A stretch of DNA of 64,000 nt, taken from NCBI GenBank assembly GCA_904066235.2, contig CAJFCV020000003.1:6696001-6760000 (forward strand), read 5' to 3'. The position numbers were made by a program, and so were the translations under genes. The notes below the pieces were generated by a model. That model searched no databases and had not been told where the DNA came from. It saw nothing but the letters and a program-made list of their open reading frames with translations. The DNA is from Bursaphelenchus xylophilus (lineage: Eukaryota > Nematoda > Chromadorea > Rhabditida > Aphelenchoididae). Shown here piece after piece: positions 44,051-54,666 of this stretch (positions are counted from its first letter, which is position 1; each line of letters starts with the position of its first letter).

Positions 44051-46559
44051 ATGACGGATTTCGACGGGAAATCTGACAAGATAAAGTCAAAATGGTCATG
44101 TGGTTTATGTACGTACAATAACATTGCTGGACAGTTGAACTGCGAATTATGTGGAACTCCACGATTTGGACCGAAGGTGGCCGAATCTGCCATTCAGAAG
44201 CAAGCCGAGTTGCTGTCGATAAAATGGACTTGCTCAACTTGTACTTTTGCCAACATTGAAAGTGCTGATAAGTGCGCAAAATGTGAAAATTCTAGACCAT
44301 CGGGATCGGCAACAAGTCAACAGAAAAGTGCGCCTGAGATTACGGAAGTTCCAATAATTGAGAATGATGATTACTTGAACACTGTCCATTTTAATTCAGG
44401 TGTGTAATGTTATTACTCACCCATTAGTTTCTTCAAAACTTAATTTTTAAACTTTTTTAGAGATAGCTTCAAGTTCTGAGATAAAATGGAAGTGCCTTCG
44501 GTGCACTTATCTGAATTTCCCGAATGCTATGAAATGCACAATGTGTTCATGTTCAATCCCAAAGAGTAGTAAGCGTGAGTGTATATACTATAGTTTTGTT
44601 TATTTTACGTTTAGTTGTACATACAAAAAAATTTTTAGTAAGATCATCCGGTGTTCAGAAGCCGCTAAGAATATCAAAGGATTTGATCAAGTCCCACACA
44701 TCCCCGGTCGTAGAAGCTCTGGCCACAAAAAGAAATCAGTTCTTGGTAACCGGCTGTCTTTCGAGATATATCAATTTTTATACTGGGCATGCCCTGAGGG
44801 AGGATCTTTTCTTTCGTTCGATTGGAGCCCTTGCCAAGTCCCCTCAAGTCGCGCTTGACGAAATTGTAAACTATTTGGTTAACGATGGGAATGTAAAGAG
44901 GGCCTTGAATTACTTTGAAGTAAGTCGGTAAAAAAATTGCCGTTTATTGTTTAGCATCTGGTAGTGTTGTCTTTTGCCCCAGAGTTACACGTACTGCCAG
45001 GTGATGACCTACTTGCGATAGCTAAGAAAGCAGGACATTCAGAAGTTGTAAAGATGCTGACGAGAGCTCTGAACGAGACAGACAACATGCCCTGTGCTGC
45101 GGCTGGTCCTTCGTCCGAGTTATTTTGTCGTATCAACCACATTTTCCACTTTTGTAGACCGCCATATAACCTTCCTTTTCGACCATATAATTTCAATATA
45201 TTTAGACGTGAGTTTAATTAGAGCATAACAGGTTGTACCGTTCCTCCAATAGCTAATCTTTCATGTTTTAGTGCCTTTTCCGAAGAATGACTTCACCAAA
45301 AGTCTTCTACAGGAGATGTTGGAGAACAAGTTTGATCCCATCATGAGGCAATCCCTTCTTCGCTATGTTCAGATAGTTCCCAGCAAGACCCAGGACGTCA
45401 GACTGTCTACCATTATGAGTTGTCCTTCTACTTTATTAATGAAGAACCGTGGGGGAAACGAGAGTTTCTTCGATGCCATTCTTCAATCCATGTTTGGTGT
45501 TTGTGATCGGTACAGAGCATTGAAAACTCAGCTCCATGATCATATAATCAGCTATGCCTCAAGATATGAAACAATCTATAAAATGCAGTGTCTGGAAATG
45601 TCAACAAAGGTGGGATTGTCCATGACGAATGATGACATCGATGAAATGTGGCAGCATAATATGATTATTAACGAAGAACGACAAGTAGAAGCTGTGAGTT
45701 TTTATAAAAGTATTTATTTAAAACCACATTGTAGATCCATATATTTGCGCTTTCCCATTTACTTCAAAGGCCAATTATCATACTTCCGGTGTCGCCGATT
45801 GTGAATAACTCCAAGAGACCGGCCAATCTCCTCAGTATGGCCACCTCCAGGTCAAGTGCATATCATTTTTTGGAAGGATTCTATGTACCCGTTTTCCTCG
45901 AGACTGAGGTCGTTTCTCGATCGCCTTTATGTCTGATCCATGATAACGGAATGTTCTACAGTTGGATTACCAACGACGGTATGTCCTTTTCTGAAAGCTG
46001 GCACTTTGCATGTTTCTAGATGATTCAAATGCCACCCAGAACTTTGTCATCGTGAATTATCTCCGGACCCAATTTCACTCATTGTTCAGATTTGTCGATG
46101 AGAGTCACGAAAAGAGAGCTCGCTCTTTTCTTTCTCTTGTTCAACTTACACCTTGCAGTGTTGCGGTCAGATTGAACAGCCACGAATGTCTAGAAGAGGC
46201 CACCAATTTTTATTGTAAGTTTATTTTGATACTTACAGATTGCTTTAATTTTAGATGAATATTTTATGGCTGCCGAAAGAAGTCTTCAAGAGCAAAGAAG
46301 TGTAAAAGTTGTGGATGTAATTCATCGGATGAATCTATCAAATGACTGTAATCTAAGCATTACCAAAATGTTTTCATCCAGTGCAAAACGGATGTTGTCG
46401 CACAGATTTCCATATAATTATGTAAGTGTTACTTTGTCTATTCGTTAAATTTACATGTTATATCTTCAGGATTCTGGCAGTTCGAGTGAAGCGGACAGTG
46501 AGGATGAGGAAGATGAAACGGCCACCAAGATGGCCAAGGTCTCTAACTGCCCGAATTAA
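44051..46559 (+). CDS. trbd-1: TRABID/ZRANB1-like OTU protein lacking catalytic Cys and His (predicted pseudo-deubiquitinase)
   Basis: Nine exons: 44051-44399, 44461-44574, 44639-44919, 44955-45207, 45272-45693, 45735-45978, 46020-46214, 46255-46421 and 46470-46559. They join in frame to 704 aa, close to the 708 aa of human TRABID. Three NZF zinc fingers keep all zinc ligands and the ubiquitin-contacting CTY/CTF pairs (WSCGLCTYNN, WTCSTCTFAN, WKCLRCTYLN). Two ankyrin-like repeats form the AnkUBD region (~155-330). The OTU domain aligns through FDAILQSMFGVCDR and HIFALSHLLQRPIIIL. At the nucleophile the sequence is GGNESFFDAILQ, with Ser397 in place of the catalytic Cys. Where the family has GHFSALV, this protein has RSPLCLI, with no His. 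Ubiquitin-chain binding should persist while isopeptidase activity should not. The tail is acidic with a basic end. Confidence 0.9.
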
Positions 46560-46762
46560 CTCGGTTCAATCCGGCTGTCGGTCAAATCCTTCCATTCGTG
46601 CGACTTATCCTGACGTGTCTTATGTCCGATGTGGAATACGAGGTTCAACATGTATATACCCCTTGTTCTGTAATTGACCTTTATATTTTTCGTTATCTAA
46701 TGGAAGTAAATGTAAACTTTTAAATATGTACTTTTAAGTGTAAACTTTTTAAATCGAAGGGA
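46560..46762. other. 3' region of the TRABID-like gene
   Basis: A/T-rich 3' UTR and flank; no exact AATAAA, so the poly(A) site is unclear. Confidence 0.4.
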
Positions 46763-47313
46763 GACTGAATATGCACTGACTAAATATGAACTGGGGTGCT
46801 GACTGAATATGAAGGACCGAATATGAACTGACTGAATATGAAAACCGGGTTTCTGTTACTGTTATTACCTAGGTTCCGATTAAGGACTCCTTTTGAAATT
46901 TTTTCGACTTATAACACCTTTAGGCGTTAATGGTGTTGGTTTGGTGCCTAGTACTGCTTAAAAAAAAACATTTTTAACACTTGGTGCAAAATAGTATTAC
47001 CTGGTACTATTTAGTACGAGGAGAAAATTTGGCCGGTAATGGTGTTGGTTTGGTGCTTAGTACAGCCCAAAAACACACTTGGTACTCTATAGTACCAATT
47101 GGTACTATTTAGTACGAGGTAAAAATTTGGGCGTAATGCGGTAATGGTGTTGGTTTGGTTCTTAGTACAGCCCAAAAACACATTTATAGCACTTGGTACT
47201 ATATAGTCCTTGAAATAGACCAAACTTACCAAATTTCATATTCAGTCAGCACCACAGTTCATATTCAGTCCATTTCATATTCAGTCCTTCATATTCGGTC
47301 AGTTCATATAATT
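46763..47313. mobile_element. Foldback element with arms made of CTGAATATGAA repeats
   Basis: The left arm (46763-46850) is a run of degenerate GACTGAATATGAA units. The right arm (47234-47313) is its reverse complement (TTCATATTCAGTC units), with ~35 bp matching closely around TGCTGACTGAATATGAA. Between them lie three imperfect ~105-110 bp tandem units. No open reading frame of note. I see no certain target duplication. Confidence 0.7.
46928..47215. repeat. Three imperfect ~105-bp tandem repeats
   Basis: Units start with GGTGTTGGTTTGGT at about 46932, 47041 and 47146. Each is followed by CTTAGTAC(A/T)GC, an A-rich run and TTGGTACTATTTAGTACGAG-like palindromic text. They form the core of the foldback element. 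Confidence 0.75.
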
Positions 47314-47880
47314 AAGCAAAAATTCGGCTAGCCTCAACTTGGGGCAGATTTCGAATTTATTTTCAGTGTTTCATTTGGGGATTTGGGGGACCTGGAATCG
47401 CCTACAAAAACTAATCAAAACGGTGTAATGGGTGTCAAAGGGCAGGAATGACAACCAAACTTTTAAACTGCTAGCAAAAACTGGTTGGCTAGCCAAAGTG
47501 TCAGAACGAAAAGTAGCCGAATATTTGCTTAATTTTCAACGTGTTGGCAACATCCTTCCCTTTTTTCAACGTCAACTCTGTCAGTTTGCACTTTAAAATT
47601 TTGTTATTTCGTAAGCAAAAAATAATGTCGCTGAAATATACATGTTCCAAAAACCAAGTCTTTGCGCCGCCTCCGCCGAAAGTTATAGTCCACGGGCGGT
47701 AGTTCACGCGGAAATTTGTGGCAATTCCGCTTGTATGAGGGAGGCCAGCCATACCTTGTACCCTGCATCCTGCTACCCCACGCAAACGCTTGCGTTACTC
47801 TCAGAATTTATAACGTTACGTATTCCGAAACTTCAACAATTGATCCTACCGGCATTGAAATGTGGCTGTTCGATTCCTTA
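47314..47880. other. Flank of the TTA-type element; possible remnant of the interrupted coiled-coil ORF
   Basis: If the 47881-49188 element is removed, the minus-strand coiled-coil ORF would continue ~20 codons into this segment. A plus-strand open frame (47689-47880) also crosses the boundary. Neither is recognisable. The rest shows nothing I can name. Confidence 0.3.
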
Positions 47881-49188
47881 CAAGGGAATGGTTTGAACTG
47901 TCCGTGAGCTTTCAACATGAGACCCTCAAATTCTGAAAGAGCGTACAAAATTTAGTAGGAATCCGTTTTCCATTTTTGCCGAATGGTCTTGGGAGACGAG
48001 AAATATCGACAGAACGATCCGACAAAAAATCGAGAGAGAGAGAAAAGACGAACCGAAAGGCCCAGAGAAGCGTCACCAAATAGTATAGTGGAAAAAGTTC
48101 CACGCACGAAACTTTTGGCAGAGGGAGGCCTTGGGGGTTCGAGTCCACCCGGAGCGGATATCGTCGGCTTGGATCTACGTGTCGTAAGTGTATTCGACAG
48201 CTATGTAAAGATTCTTTTTTTCATTTATTCGAGTGTTTTACAGTTCTTGTTGCAAAATTATGCTTTTTCTATCGACCGAATGGCCTTGGGAGAAGAGTTC
48301 CGGCCGTTTTTTATCGACCAGGTTACAACATGCTTACGTTACAGTAATCTGTGAAAGTTAACTTTCAAAAAATTGAGTACACAATGGCCATAAAGATACA
48401 TACGCAAAATTTTGGCTCATTATCCCTTTCTATGATGCCGTCAGACACAAAATTCCAAAAAAGACAAATTTGTGAAAATTTATACCTTCAAGGAAGAATT
48501 TGGGAAAAATATTTTGGGCGTTTGTTAAACACATGTCCACGGTCGTATTAAACTAAAAAACTCAAAATCGATTTTTTTCGTAAATATGCCTTGTTGGACC
48601 ACACGCTGATGCAATGACCCAAAAAATTTCTTTTGAACTTTTCTTGCAAAGCTTTAAAGAAAGGAGAAAATTTGGCAAGATTTTTCCCTGGAAACTCGAA
48701 AAATTCCGCAAGAGCCATACAACCTTTCAGAACCGAGTATAAATGTCTTGCAAACACCAGTGTGTCGACATCTGGCATCATCGAAAATGCAGCCAAGTTG
48801 TCAAGTCTTCTTGAAATTTCGAAAAAAATCTGTAAAACACTCGAATAAATGAAAAAAGAATCTTTACATAGCTGTCGAATACACTTTCGACACGTAGATC
48901 CAAGCCGACGATGTCCGCTCCGGGTGGACTCGAACCTCCAAGGCCGCCCTCTGCCAAAAGTATTGTGCGTGGAACTTTTTCCACTACACTATTTGGTTAC
49001 GCTTCTCTGGGCCTTTCGGTTCGTCTTTTCTCTCTCGATTTTTTTGTCGGATCTTTCTGTCGATATTTCTCGTCTCACAAGACCATTCGGCAAAAATAGA
49101 AAACGGATTCCTACTAAATTTTGTACGCTCTTTCAGAATTTGAGGGTCTCATGTTGAAAGCTCACGGACAGTTCAAACCATTCCCTTG
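47881..49188. mobile_element. 1.3-kb inverted-repeat element with TTA target duplication and tRNA-like boxes in both arms
   Basis: Inverted repeats of ~360 bp (47881-48242 and 48830-49188, outer ends CAAGGGAATGGTTTGAACTG) are flanked on both sides by TTA (47878-47880 and 49189-49191). Each arm holds a Pol III box B-like GGTTCGAGTCC (left copy 48136-48146) preceded at ~45 nt by TAGTATAGTGG (box A-like). The ~590-bp core has no long ORF. Ends and target site resemble the CARGGG/TAA elements at 39898 and 53805, suggesting a common transposase. Confidence 0.8.
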
Positions 49189-49709
49189 TTAGTCCCAAAC
49201 TGGATGAACTCAGGGGTTGAACCATACTGCTCTTCTCTTGTGGCACCAAGAGAAAACACTCCATTAGAATACACCACGATGTATGATACTGGTCCTCCTT
49301 CCACTGCTCTTCTTGCACCCCTTGTCTCTGTACCAATCATCTTATGAAGCGGTGCATTCGGCAGTGCCGAATACACCTGTCGCATGCGCGGTACATCCAG
49401 CCGTCTTCCACTGAATGTCGGTTCTCTCATCGTGTCCATTGTGGACCTTGTAAACACTGGTAGGCCAGTCATGAGCATTGGCGCATTCGCCATCACATGG
49501 ATTCTTTCCTCAAGGTCCTCCACACTTGCTTGCAAGGACCCAACTGTACCCTGTAGCTCCCGGATGATCTCCAAATATTCAGCGATTTCTCTATCTCGTT
49601 CCTCCAAACGGAGTTGATAGTCAGCCAACCTGATTTGCTGTTCTTCAAAAATCTCCATCTGCATCCTTCCGGCCTCTTCATCATTGGGTTCTTGATCCTC
49701 ATCCTCCAT
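49173..49709 (-). CDS. Orphan coiled-coil ORF, 3' end replaced by a transposable element
   Basis: From the ATG at 49709, 178 codons run to a stop at 49173-49175. The frame is open upstream to 49805. Residues ~10-75 are a strong Glu/Gln/Leu coiled coil (EIFEEQQIRLADYQLRLEER, EIIRELQGTVGSLQASVEDL). A region with Met/Pro/Thr and a hydrophobic strand segment (PVSYIVVYSNGVFSLG) follows. The last codons lie inside the CAAGGG element, so the natural C-terminus has been replaced. No family recognised. It could be a worm-specific gene, a pseudogene or a gag-like transposon product. Upstream exons were not found. Confidence 0.4.
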   Translation of the reverse strand: MEDEDQEPNDEEAGRMQMEIFEEQQIRLADYQLRLEERDREIAEYLEIIRELQGTVGSLQASVEDLEERIHVMANAPMLMTGLPVFTRSTMDTMREPTFSGRRLDVPRMRQVYSALPNAPLHKMIGTETRGARRAVEGGPVSYIVVYSNGVFSLGATREEQYGSTPEFIQFGTNKGMV

Positions 49710-49869
49710 GCGTACCACCGGCTCCTGTGGATCTCGAGATTTTCGGTGCACAAAAAAGTGGACGCCCAAATCGAAAAATTGGCGTCGACTTAATTTTTTC
49801 AGCACCGAATTCCAAAATGCGGTGTCTTCGGTGAAGACTTAAGACTTTGTGCACTGATTTCGAAAAACA

Positions 49870-50227
49870 GAAAATTTTACCGGATTTCAGAATTCGGCCT
49901 TTATATTCATCGGTCTTTGCGGTCAAGAGAGTTGGCGAAATACGGAGAGCGGTCCGAGAGAAAAAAATTTTTGGCCACATTTTGACAGTTTGGCGCGGAG
50001 AGAAATGATTTTTCGTGGAAGCATTACCCTCTACTGTAGAAACTGGTATGAAGCCTTCCGTGCCACAAAATCCATAAAAACTTTTTATTTTTGCCAACTT
50101 TCGACCTAAAAATCTTGGTCGTTTCTGCAAAGCGGAGCTAGGCGGCTAATATATTCCCTATAAAATAATTATTTATATTTTAAATTTTTGACCAATTTCA
50201 TCAAAATCACTTGGGTTACCTCCCCTG
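49870..50227. mobile_element. Decayed inverted copy of the CAGGGG/TAA short transposon family
   Basis: The right end, read inward from 50227 (CAGGGGAGGTAACCCAAGTG, then ATTTTGATGAAATTGG), matches the left end of the copies at 39898 and 53805. Internal text around 50093-50147 matches their GATTTTTAGGTCGAAAGTTG segment. The other end is not recognisable, so the left limit is approximate. It lies immediately upstream of the TMEM237-like gene. Confidence 0.55.
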
Positions 50228-50296
50228 CAAGGTAACAATTCGTTTCCATGGACACCACCATGGAAATACTTCGTCGGTCTTCGTTATTTTATACGT

Positions 50297-51392
50297 ATGA
50301 GTCTCTTGACAAATGTTAAACGACGGGTTTCTGGACTTCTGAAATCATCCCAATCGGAAGTTGCGGAACCCAAGATCTCGCCAGAAGAAAGGCCTGATGA
50401 GCAAAAATTAGAAGAGGCGAAGGAAGAGAACCCAAAACAGGAATCTGTATTCTCGGACGCCGTCTCAGATTCAATTGTTCCGGAAGAACCAACTCCAAGT
50501 AACCTCCGAGATGACGTATACATCCAGAGTAGACGTAAGTTACTGTAGGTTTGATTGGAGCTCTAATTAAAGGGAGTTTTAAAAGAACCACGAATGAGGC
50601 CCTCAGGTTAAGCACAATAATTGGAGAGGTTTCCCCGGACAAAGATATCCGGTATTATTCATCTGTGTATACGGCCATCAAACTGCAAGATATCTTTCAC
50701 AAGATTGTCGTCCTTCTTCTGGGATGTCTGGCAGGTGTTACAATTTATCATACGGTGATTGCCTTCTTCATAATTGTTGATGAGAAGACGGTACTAGCAT
50801 ATCAACAAGTTGGGGCGCATGTCCAGGCTGCATGTTATTTTAGTTTCTCTTTGTTTGTCATCAGATGTCTCGACATGTAAGTTTTCACGTTGGATTTTAA
50901 ATATTAATATATAATATGTATAGCATAATTTATATTAGAAAATCTTCAAATTAATTTAGGATAGAATCAGGAAATGGATTTAAAAACACCATGAAAAAGT
51001 TGGTATCGATGCAAAAAGACATCCTGGTTTTTATCATTGCCATGATTGGCTTTGTGTGCTCTACCTTGATGACCAGATACGAAGAAGAAAACATATTAAA
51101 AGATAGGCAATCTTTGATGACTTGGAGATGGTTGAGCGCTGGCCGAGCAGTTACAGCTCTGATTGGATGGCTAATGATCTCCCTTCAACGGGGATCTGAT
51201 TGTACCCAACAACGGCTGATTGCAATTACGGTATGTTTCTGGGACTCGTATTTAATTATCTGCGAATAGAGAGAATACCAAGAAAAACAAGAGAAGATGT
51301 TGGAGAGTAGTCATGAAAGAGCACTATCATCACTCACCAACTCCCGCTTCGACCTCTCCCAAGACTTTGACAATCCAACTCACAACGTTTAA
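50297..51392 (+). CDS. TMEM237/JBTS-14-like ciliary transition-zone membrane protein
   Basis: Four exons (50297-50534, 50573-50876, 50960-51230, 51270-51392) give 311 aa. A ~95-residue acidic, Ser/Glu-rich, probably disordered N-terminus precedes four hydrophobic helices: IVVLLLGCLAGVTIYHTVIA, an AACYFSFSLFVIRC segment, ILVFIIAMIGFVCSTLM and AVTALIGWLMISL. A short hydrophilic tail follows. The layout of acidic N-terminus, four TM helices, tryptophan-rich stretch before TM4 and short tail matches TMEM237, a Joubert-syndrome transition-zone protein (JBTS-14 in C. elegans). The identification rests on pattern rather than a long identical block, so it is moderate. AATAAA is at 51416-51421. Confidence 0.72.
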
Positions 51393-52412
51393 ACACTGAG
51401 CTTTGCGACAAACTAAATAAATTCTCTTTTCCTCAGGGAATGAATCTTCTCACTTATAAGTACATAAAACTTTAATGATCTCAGAGGGAAATGGATGCGT
51501 TTCCGGGGAGGGGGTCGGCTTCTCTGATACGGAAATCAGGGCCACCGGCGGTTTCACTTTGCCTAATGGACAAAAGTTTTGGATAGATTCGTCTTGGGAG
51601 TTGCAATCGATGATAGAATTGTCCTTAATGAAAGTGTATGGTAGGCCTCCCATCCCGGGGATCTCTTGAGAACATAGTCATCCTCTTTTATTCTCACTTG
51701 AACAAGTTTTGGTCACGGGCGGAGATTAAGGGGGAAGGGTTTGGCACTTTCCCCAGAATTGCGGAAATTCGCATTTTGGTTGGCGGCCAAACGAGTTGAG
51801 TGTGCCTGTGGTAAGTGACGATGGAATGTGGCGACTAAGAGAGAGAATAAGTGGGTTGACACATCTGTCATGTTTACTCTTTGGCGGTTTAAATAATAGG
51901 ACGGTTAAGCGGTTTGGAGGCTTGAATGCATAATCCGGTGCTGAATTTTGAGTAGTTTCCGGGTATTAAACGCTCATGCTGACTGATTAGAGTCATTCTT
52001 TCCGGAGATGGGGACTTGTTTTGAATCCAGGGTTCCCACCAACCTCCATCTCAATAGTCCCTCGGGTAACACGGAATCTGGATATTCGGGCTCTGATTCC
52101 GGCGTAAAAAAGGGATGCAAAAAAGTGAAATGGGCGCGTTCAATTGACAGCCTGTGACTTACCACAACGAGGCCAATGGTATGGACAAGTTCAATTCCGG
52201 AGGACAGCAAAAAAAGGCCGAGAAAACGGCCAGGGCTGGGTTTGAGGCGGGGCCGAGATTGGACTCATTGTCTTTGGACAAGAAGGCCATCTTCGATCAG
52301 TCCCCGCTCCGGCCTAGACTTGCCCATCATGTTCGTTGATCTCATTTTATCTGTCATTCTCCCCTGTTTGTAATAATCTTTGAACTTACAGTATAGCCTG
52401 CCCAATGTCCTG
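51393..52412. other. Intergenic, upstream of the FMRFamide-receptor-like gene
   Basis: About 1 kb. It holds the TMEM237-like poly(A) signal and the receptor promoter. A CTTACAG acceptor at 52385-52391 precedes the receptor start and probably ends a 5' UTR intron. Short open frames near 51450-51669 on both strands are unsupported. Confidence 0.45.
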
Positions 52413-54666
52413 ATGGAGGAGCCGGACTATGGGTTCGAGCTACAGCCCACTATTTATCCATCGCATTGTTCTGCAGTAAACAACACCGCCTTCGCTAATG
52501 TAGAATTCCTTCATTCGTATAGTATCATTTCATGGCCGAACTTCACGAATTGTCTCCCCAATTGTGGAATGTGTACCAATTTTGCATCGGACCAGATGTA
52601 TTTGATCTACAACTTCTTTGTGATAGGCTTCATCTTGCCTCTAATCTCATTTTGCGGGATATTTGGAAACGGGTTCTCAGCTTTTGTATACAGTAGACCA
52701 GGTAATTAAAATAATAATATAGGATAATACAGTCTATCGGGAAAATAGTGGCGGGTTGTCGCAGCAAAATGTTTCGCCTCGTCGAAGCTTCGGCAGCCGT
52801 CGCAACGCGATGAAGCGCGATTCCAAGGCGCGACGACAAGCCACTATTTTCCCGACAGACTGATATGTGATTTCCTATTTTGCATTTTCAGCAATGCGAA
52901 CATCGACCAATCTGTATCTATGTGCTCTTGGATGCTCAGACAACGCGGTTATAATCACAGCGTTGTTTTTGTTTTTCTTGGACAGCATTCGAAAGTATTC
53001 TCTGCAATTAACTATCGGCTACAATGTCTTGTCGCCTTACATTTACCCCGCTGGTATGATTGCCCAAACTTGTTCCGTCTACTTCACGTTGGTTGCTGCT
53101 ATCGATTGTTTTGCTCAAGTAAATCGAACCTTTTACTTTATGAGTTCCACCACTACTTCGCTTTAGGTATGCTTGCCCGAGTCTTGCAAGAAATTTTTTT
53201 CACGCCCAAAGACCGTGACGATCCTGATATGCTCAGTGGCGCTGTTTAGTATCGCCTACAACTTGCCCCATTGTTTCGAGTCAGTTTTGGTAGAATGTTG
53301 GCATCCTCAATTTGGTGCCGCTTCCATTGAAGTTTGCCCCGCTCCATTTCGGTTCCATGAAACGTAAATCAAAAAGTTTTGTTATAAATTCATTAATTGT
53401 CATTTCCAGATACACCCTTGTATACTACCAGTACATGTATTCGATCTTTTTGGCCATTGGTCCATTGATTTTGTTAATCATTCTGAATACTTGTATCATA
53501 CTTTCTACAATGGTATTCAAAACAGCTGATTGTGATCCCAGTGATAATATGGCATTGGTAATTTTTTCGTAGAATTAGCCTTAATCTTCAGGACTTTATA
53601 AGGCACAAATAATTGGTCACATTTACCGCTTTCTAAGAATAATTAGTTGTAAAACGCGTAAAAGTCAGGCTTTAAAACATAAGAAAATCCAAAATTTGAT
53701 GGCAGTTCCTGACATTTAAATAAAGAAGATACATGAACTCATGAATAAAAATGCCACTTCGTTTACATATAGACACGTTGGGTGGCAACTCCAAATTAGG
53801 CTGACAGGAGAAGTACTCCAAGTGCAACACTCGCCATCAGATTTTGATGAAATTTGGAAGCTTTTCTAACAAACTTTCTAACTTGTAAGGCTTATGCGAG
53901 GCTCCTAGCCCGCGCTTTGTAGAAACGACCGAGATTTTTAGGTCGAACGTTGGAAAAAATATGAAACCTTGTCAGCAAAGTTTCATATTATTTCTATTGT
54001 TTCCACAAAAAATCAACGTATGACCGCCCTCCTCGTTCCGCGTGCTCTCTCAACTGCATGAATCGTTCAATTTGTTGGCTGTCCCTGCAAGATAGCTAAG
54101 ATATTCAGAAGTCGATATGTCACCTATGTGGGACGTGTGTGCAAAGTTTAAAAAAACTTTGCCGCCTTGGGGTACTTCCCTTGTGAATTCACTCCACGAA
54201 GGATAATGATTCTAATATCCAAAAAAAATCTTATTCATTAATAACAGGAATACCATTGATTTACTAATTTTAGATTCTAGTCGTCCTTTTGTTTATTTCG
54301 TGCAATGTCATCGCCCTGCTGATTAATGTATTCGAAAGCAATTTATCAAATGTGCTGCAATGGAGGATCAATTACATCATCGACATCTCAAATCTGCTGG
54401 TCGTCTTCAATTCGAGCTTCAATTTTGTTATTTATTATCGCTTCTCCAAGCTTTTCCGTCGCAGTTTCAAGCTCAATATCCTGGGGCGATGCTTCGGGAA
54501 GAAGACTGTAATGTTTACTCATTACAACTCTCCCAATCAGAACTTAATGGCTAAGATTGAACCCTCCGGGAATACAATAACTACGTACAGGTATCCAGAA
54601 CATGAAAGTTTCGAGTCATTAGATGAAAAATTGAAGGCTGCGGCGAATACCGAAGTCTTGATATAA
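52413..54666 (+). CDS. FMRFamide-receptor-like GPCR (FRPR/DMSR class) with Cys in place of the DRY arginine
   Basis: Five exons (52413-52701, 52892-53118, 53167-53363, 53410-53557, 54274-54666) give 417 aa. Seven helices can be followed. TM1 ends GIFGNGFSAFVY, TM2 follows MRTSTNLYLCALGCSDNAV, and TM5 lies in FLAIGPLILLIILNTCI. TM7 is LLVVFNSSFNFVIYYRFS, the NSSxNFxxY form typical of FMRFamide/DMSR receptors. At the end of TM3 the sequence is AAIDCFAQVC, so Asp is kept but the ionic-lock arginine (3.50) is Cys. The cytoplasmic tail is ~80 residues. The start is the first in-frame ATG after the acceptor at 52391. Introns 1 and 4 each contain a small transposable element. Confidence 0.85.
52730..52862. 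mobile_element. 133-bp MITE with long terminal inverted repeats
   Basis: Ends are CAGTCTATCGGGAAAATAGT and, inward from the right, CAGTCTGTCGGGAAAATAGT. The two arms stay largely complementary for ~25 bp and more loosely inside. ATA lies on both sides (52727-52729 and 52863-52865). It occupies most of the receptor's first intron. Confidence 0.8.
53805..54183. mobile_element. Short DNA transposon (copy 2) with CAGGAG/CAAGGG ends, TGA target duplication
   Basis: Same family as the element at 39898-40346: ends CAGGAGAAGTACTCCAAGTG and, inward from the right, CAAGGGAAGTACCCCAAGGC, flanked by TGA on both sides (53802-53804 and 54184-54186). The 379-bp element lies in intron 4 of the receptor gene. 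No transposase. Confidence 0.8.

Noticed and set aside
47689..47880. Plus-strand open frame crossing the left edge of the TTA element
   Set aside because: It is antisense to the better-supported minus-strand coiled-coil ORF, has an in-frame stop just upstream and no recognisable domain.
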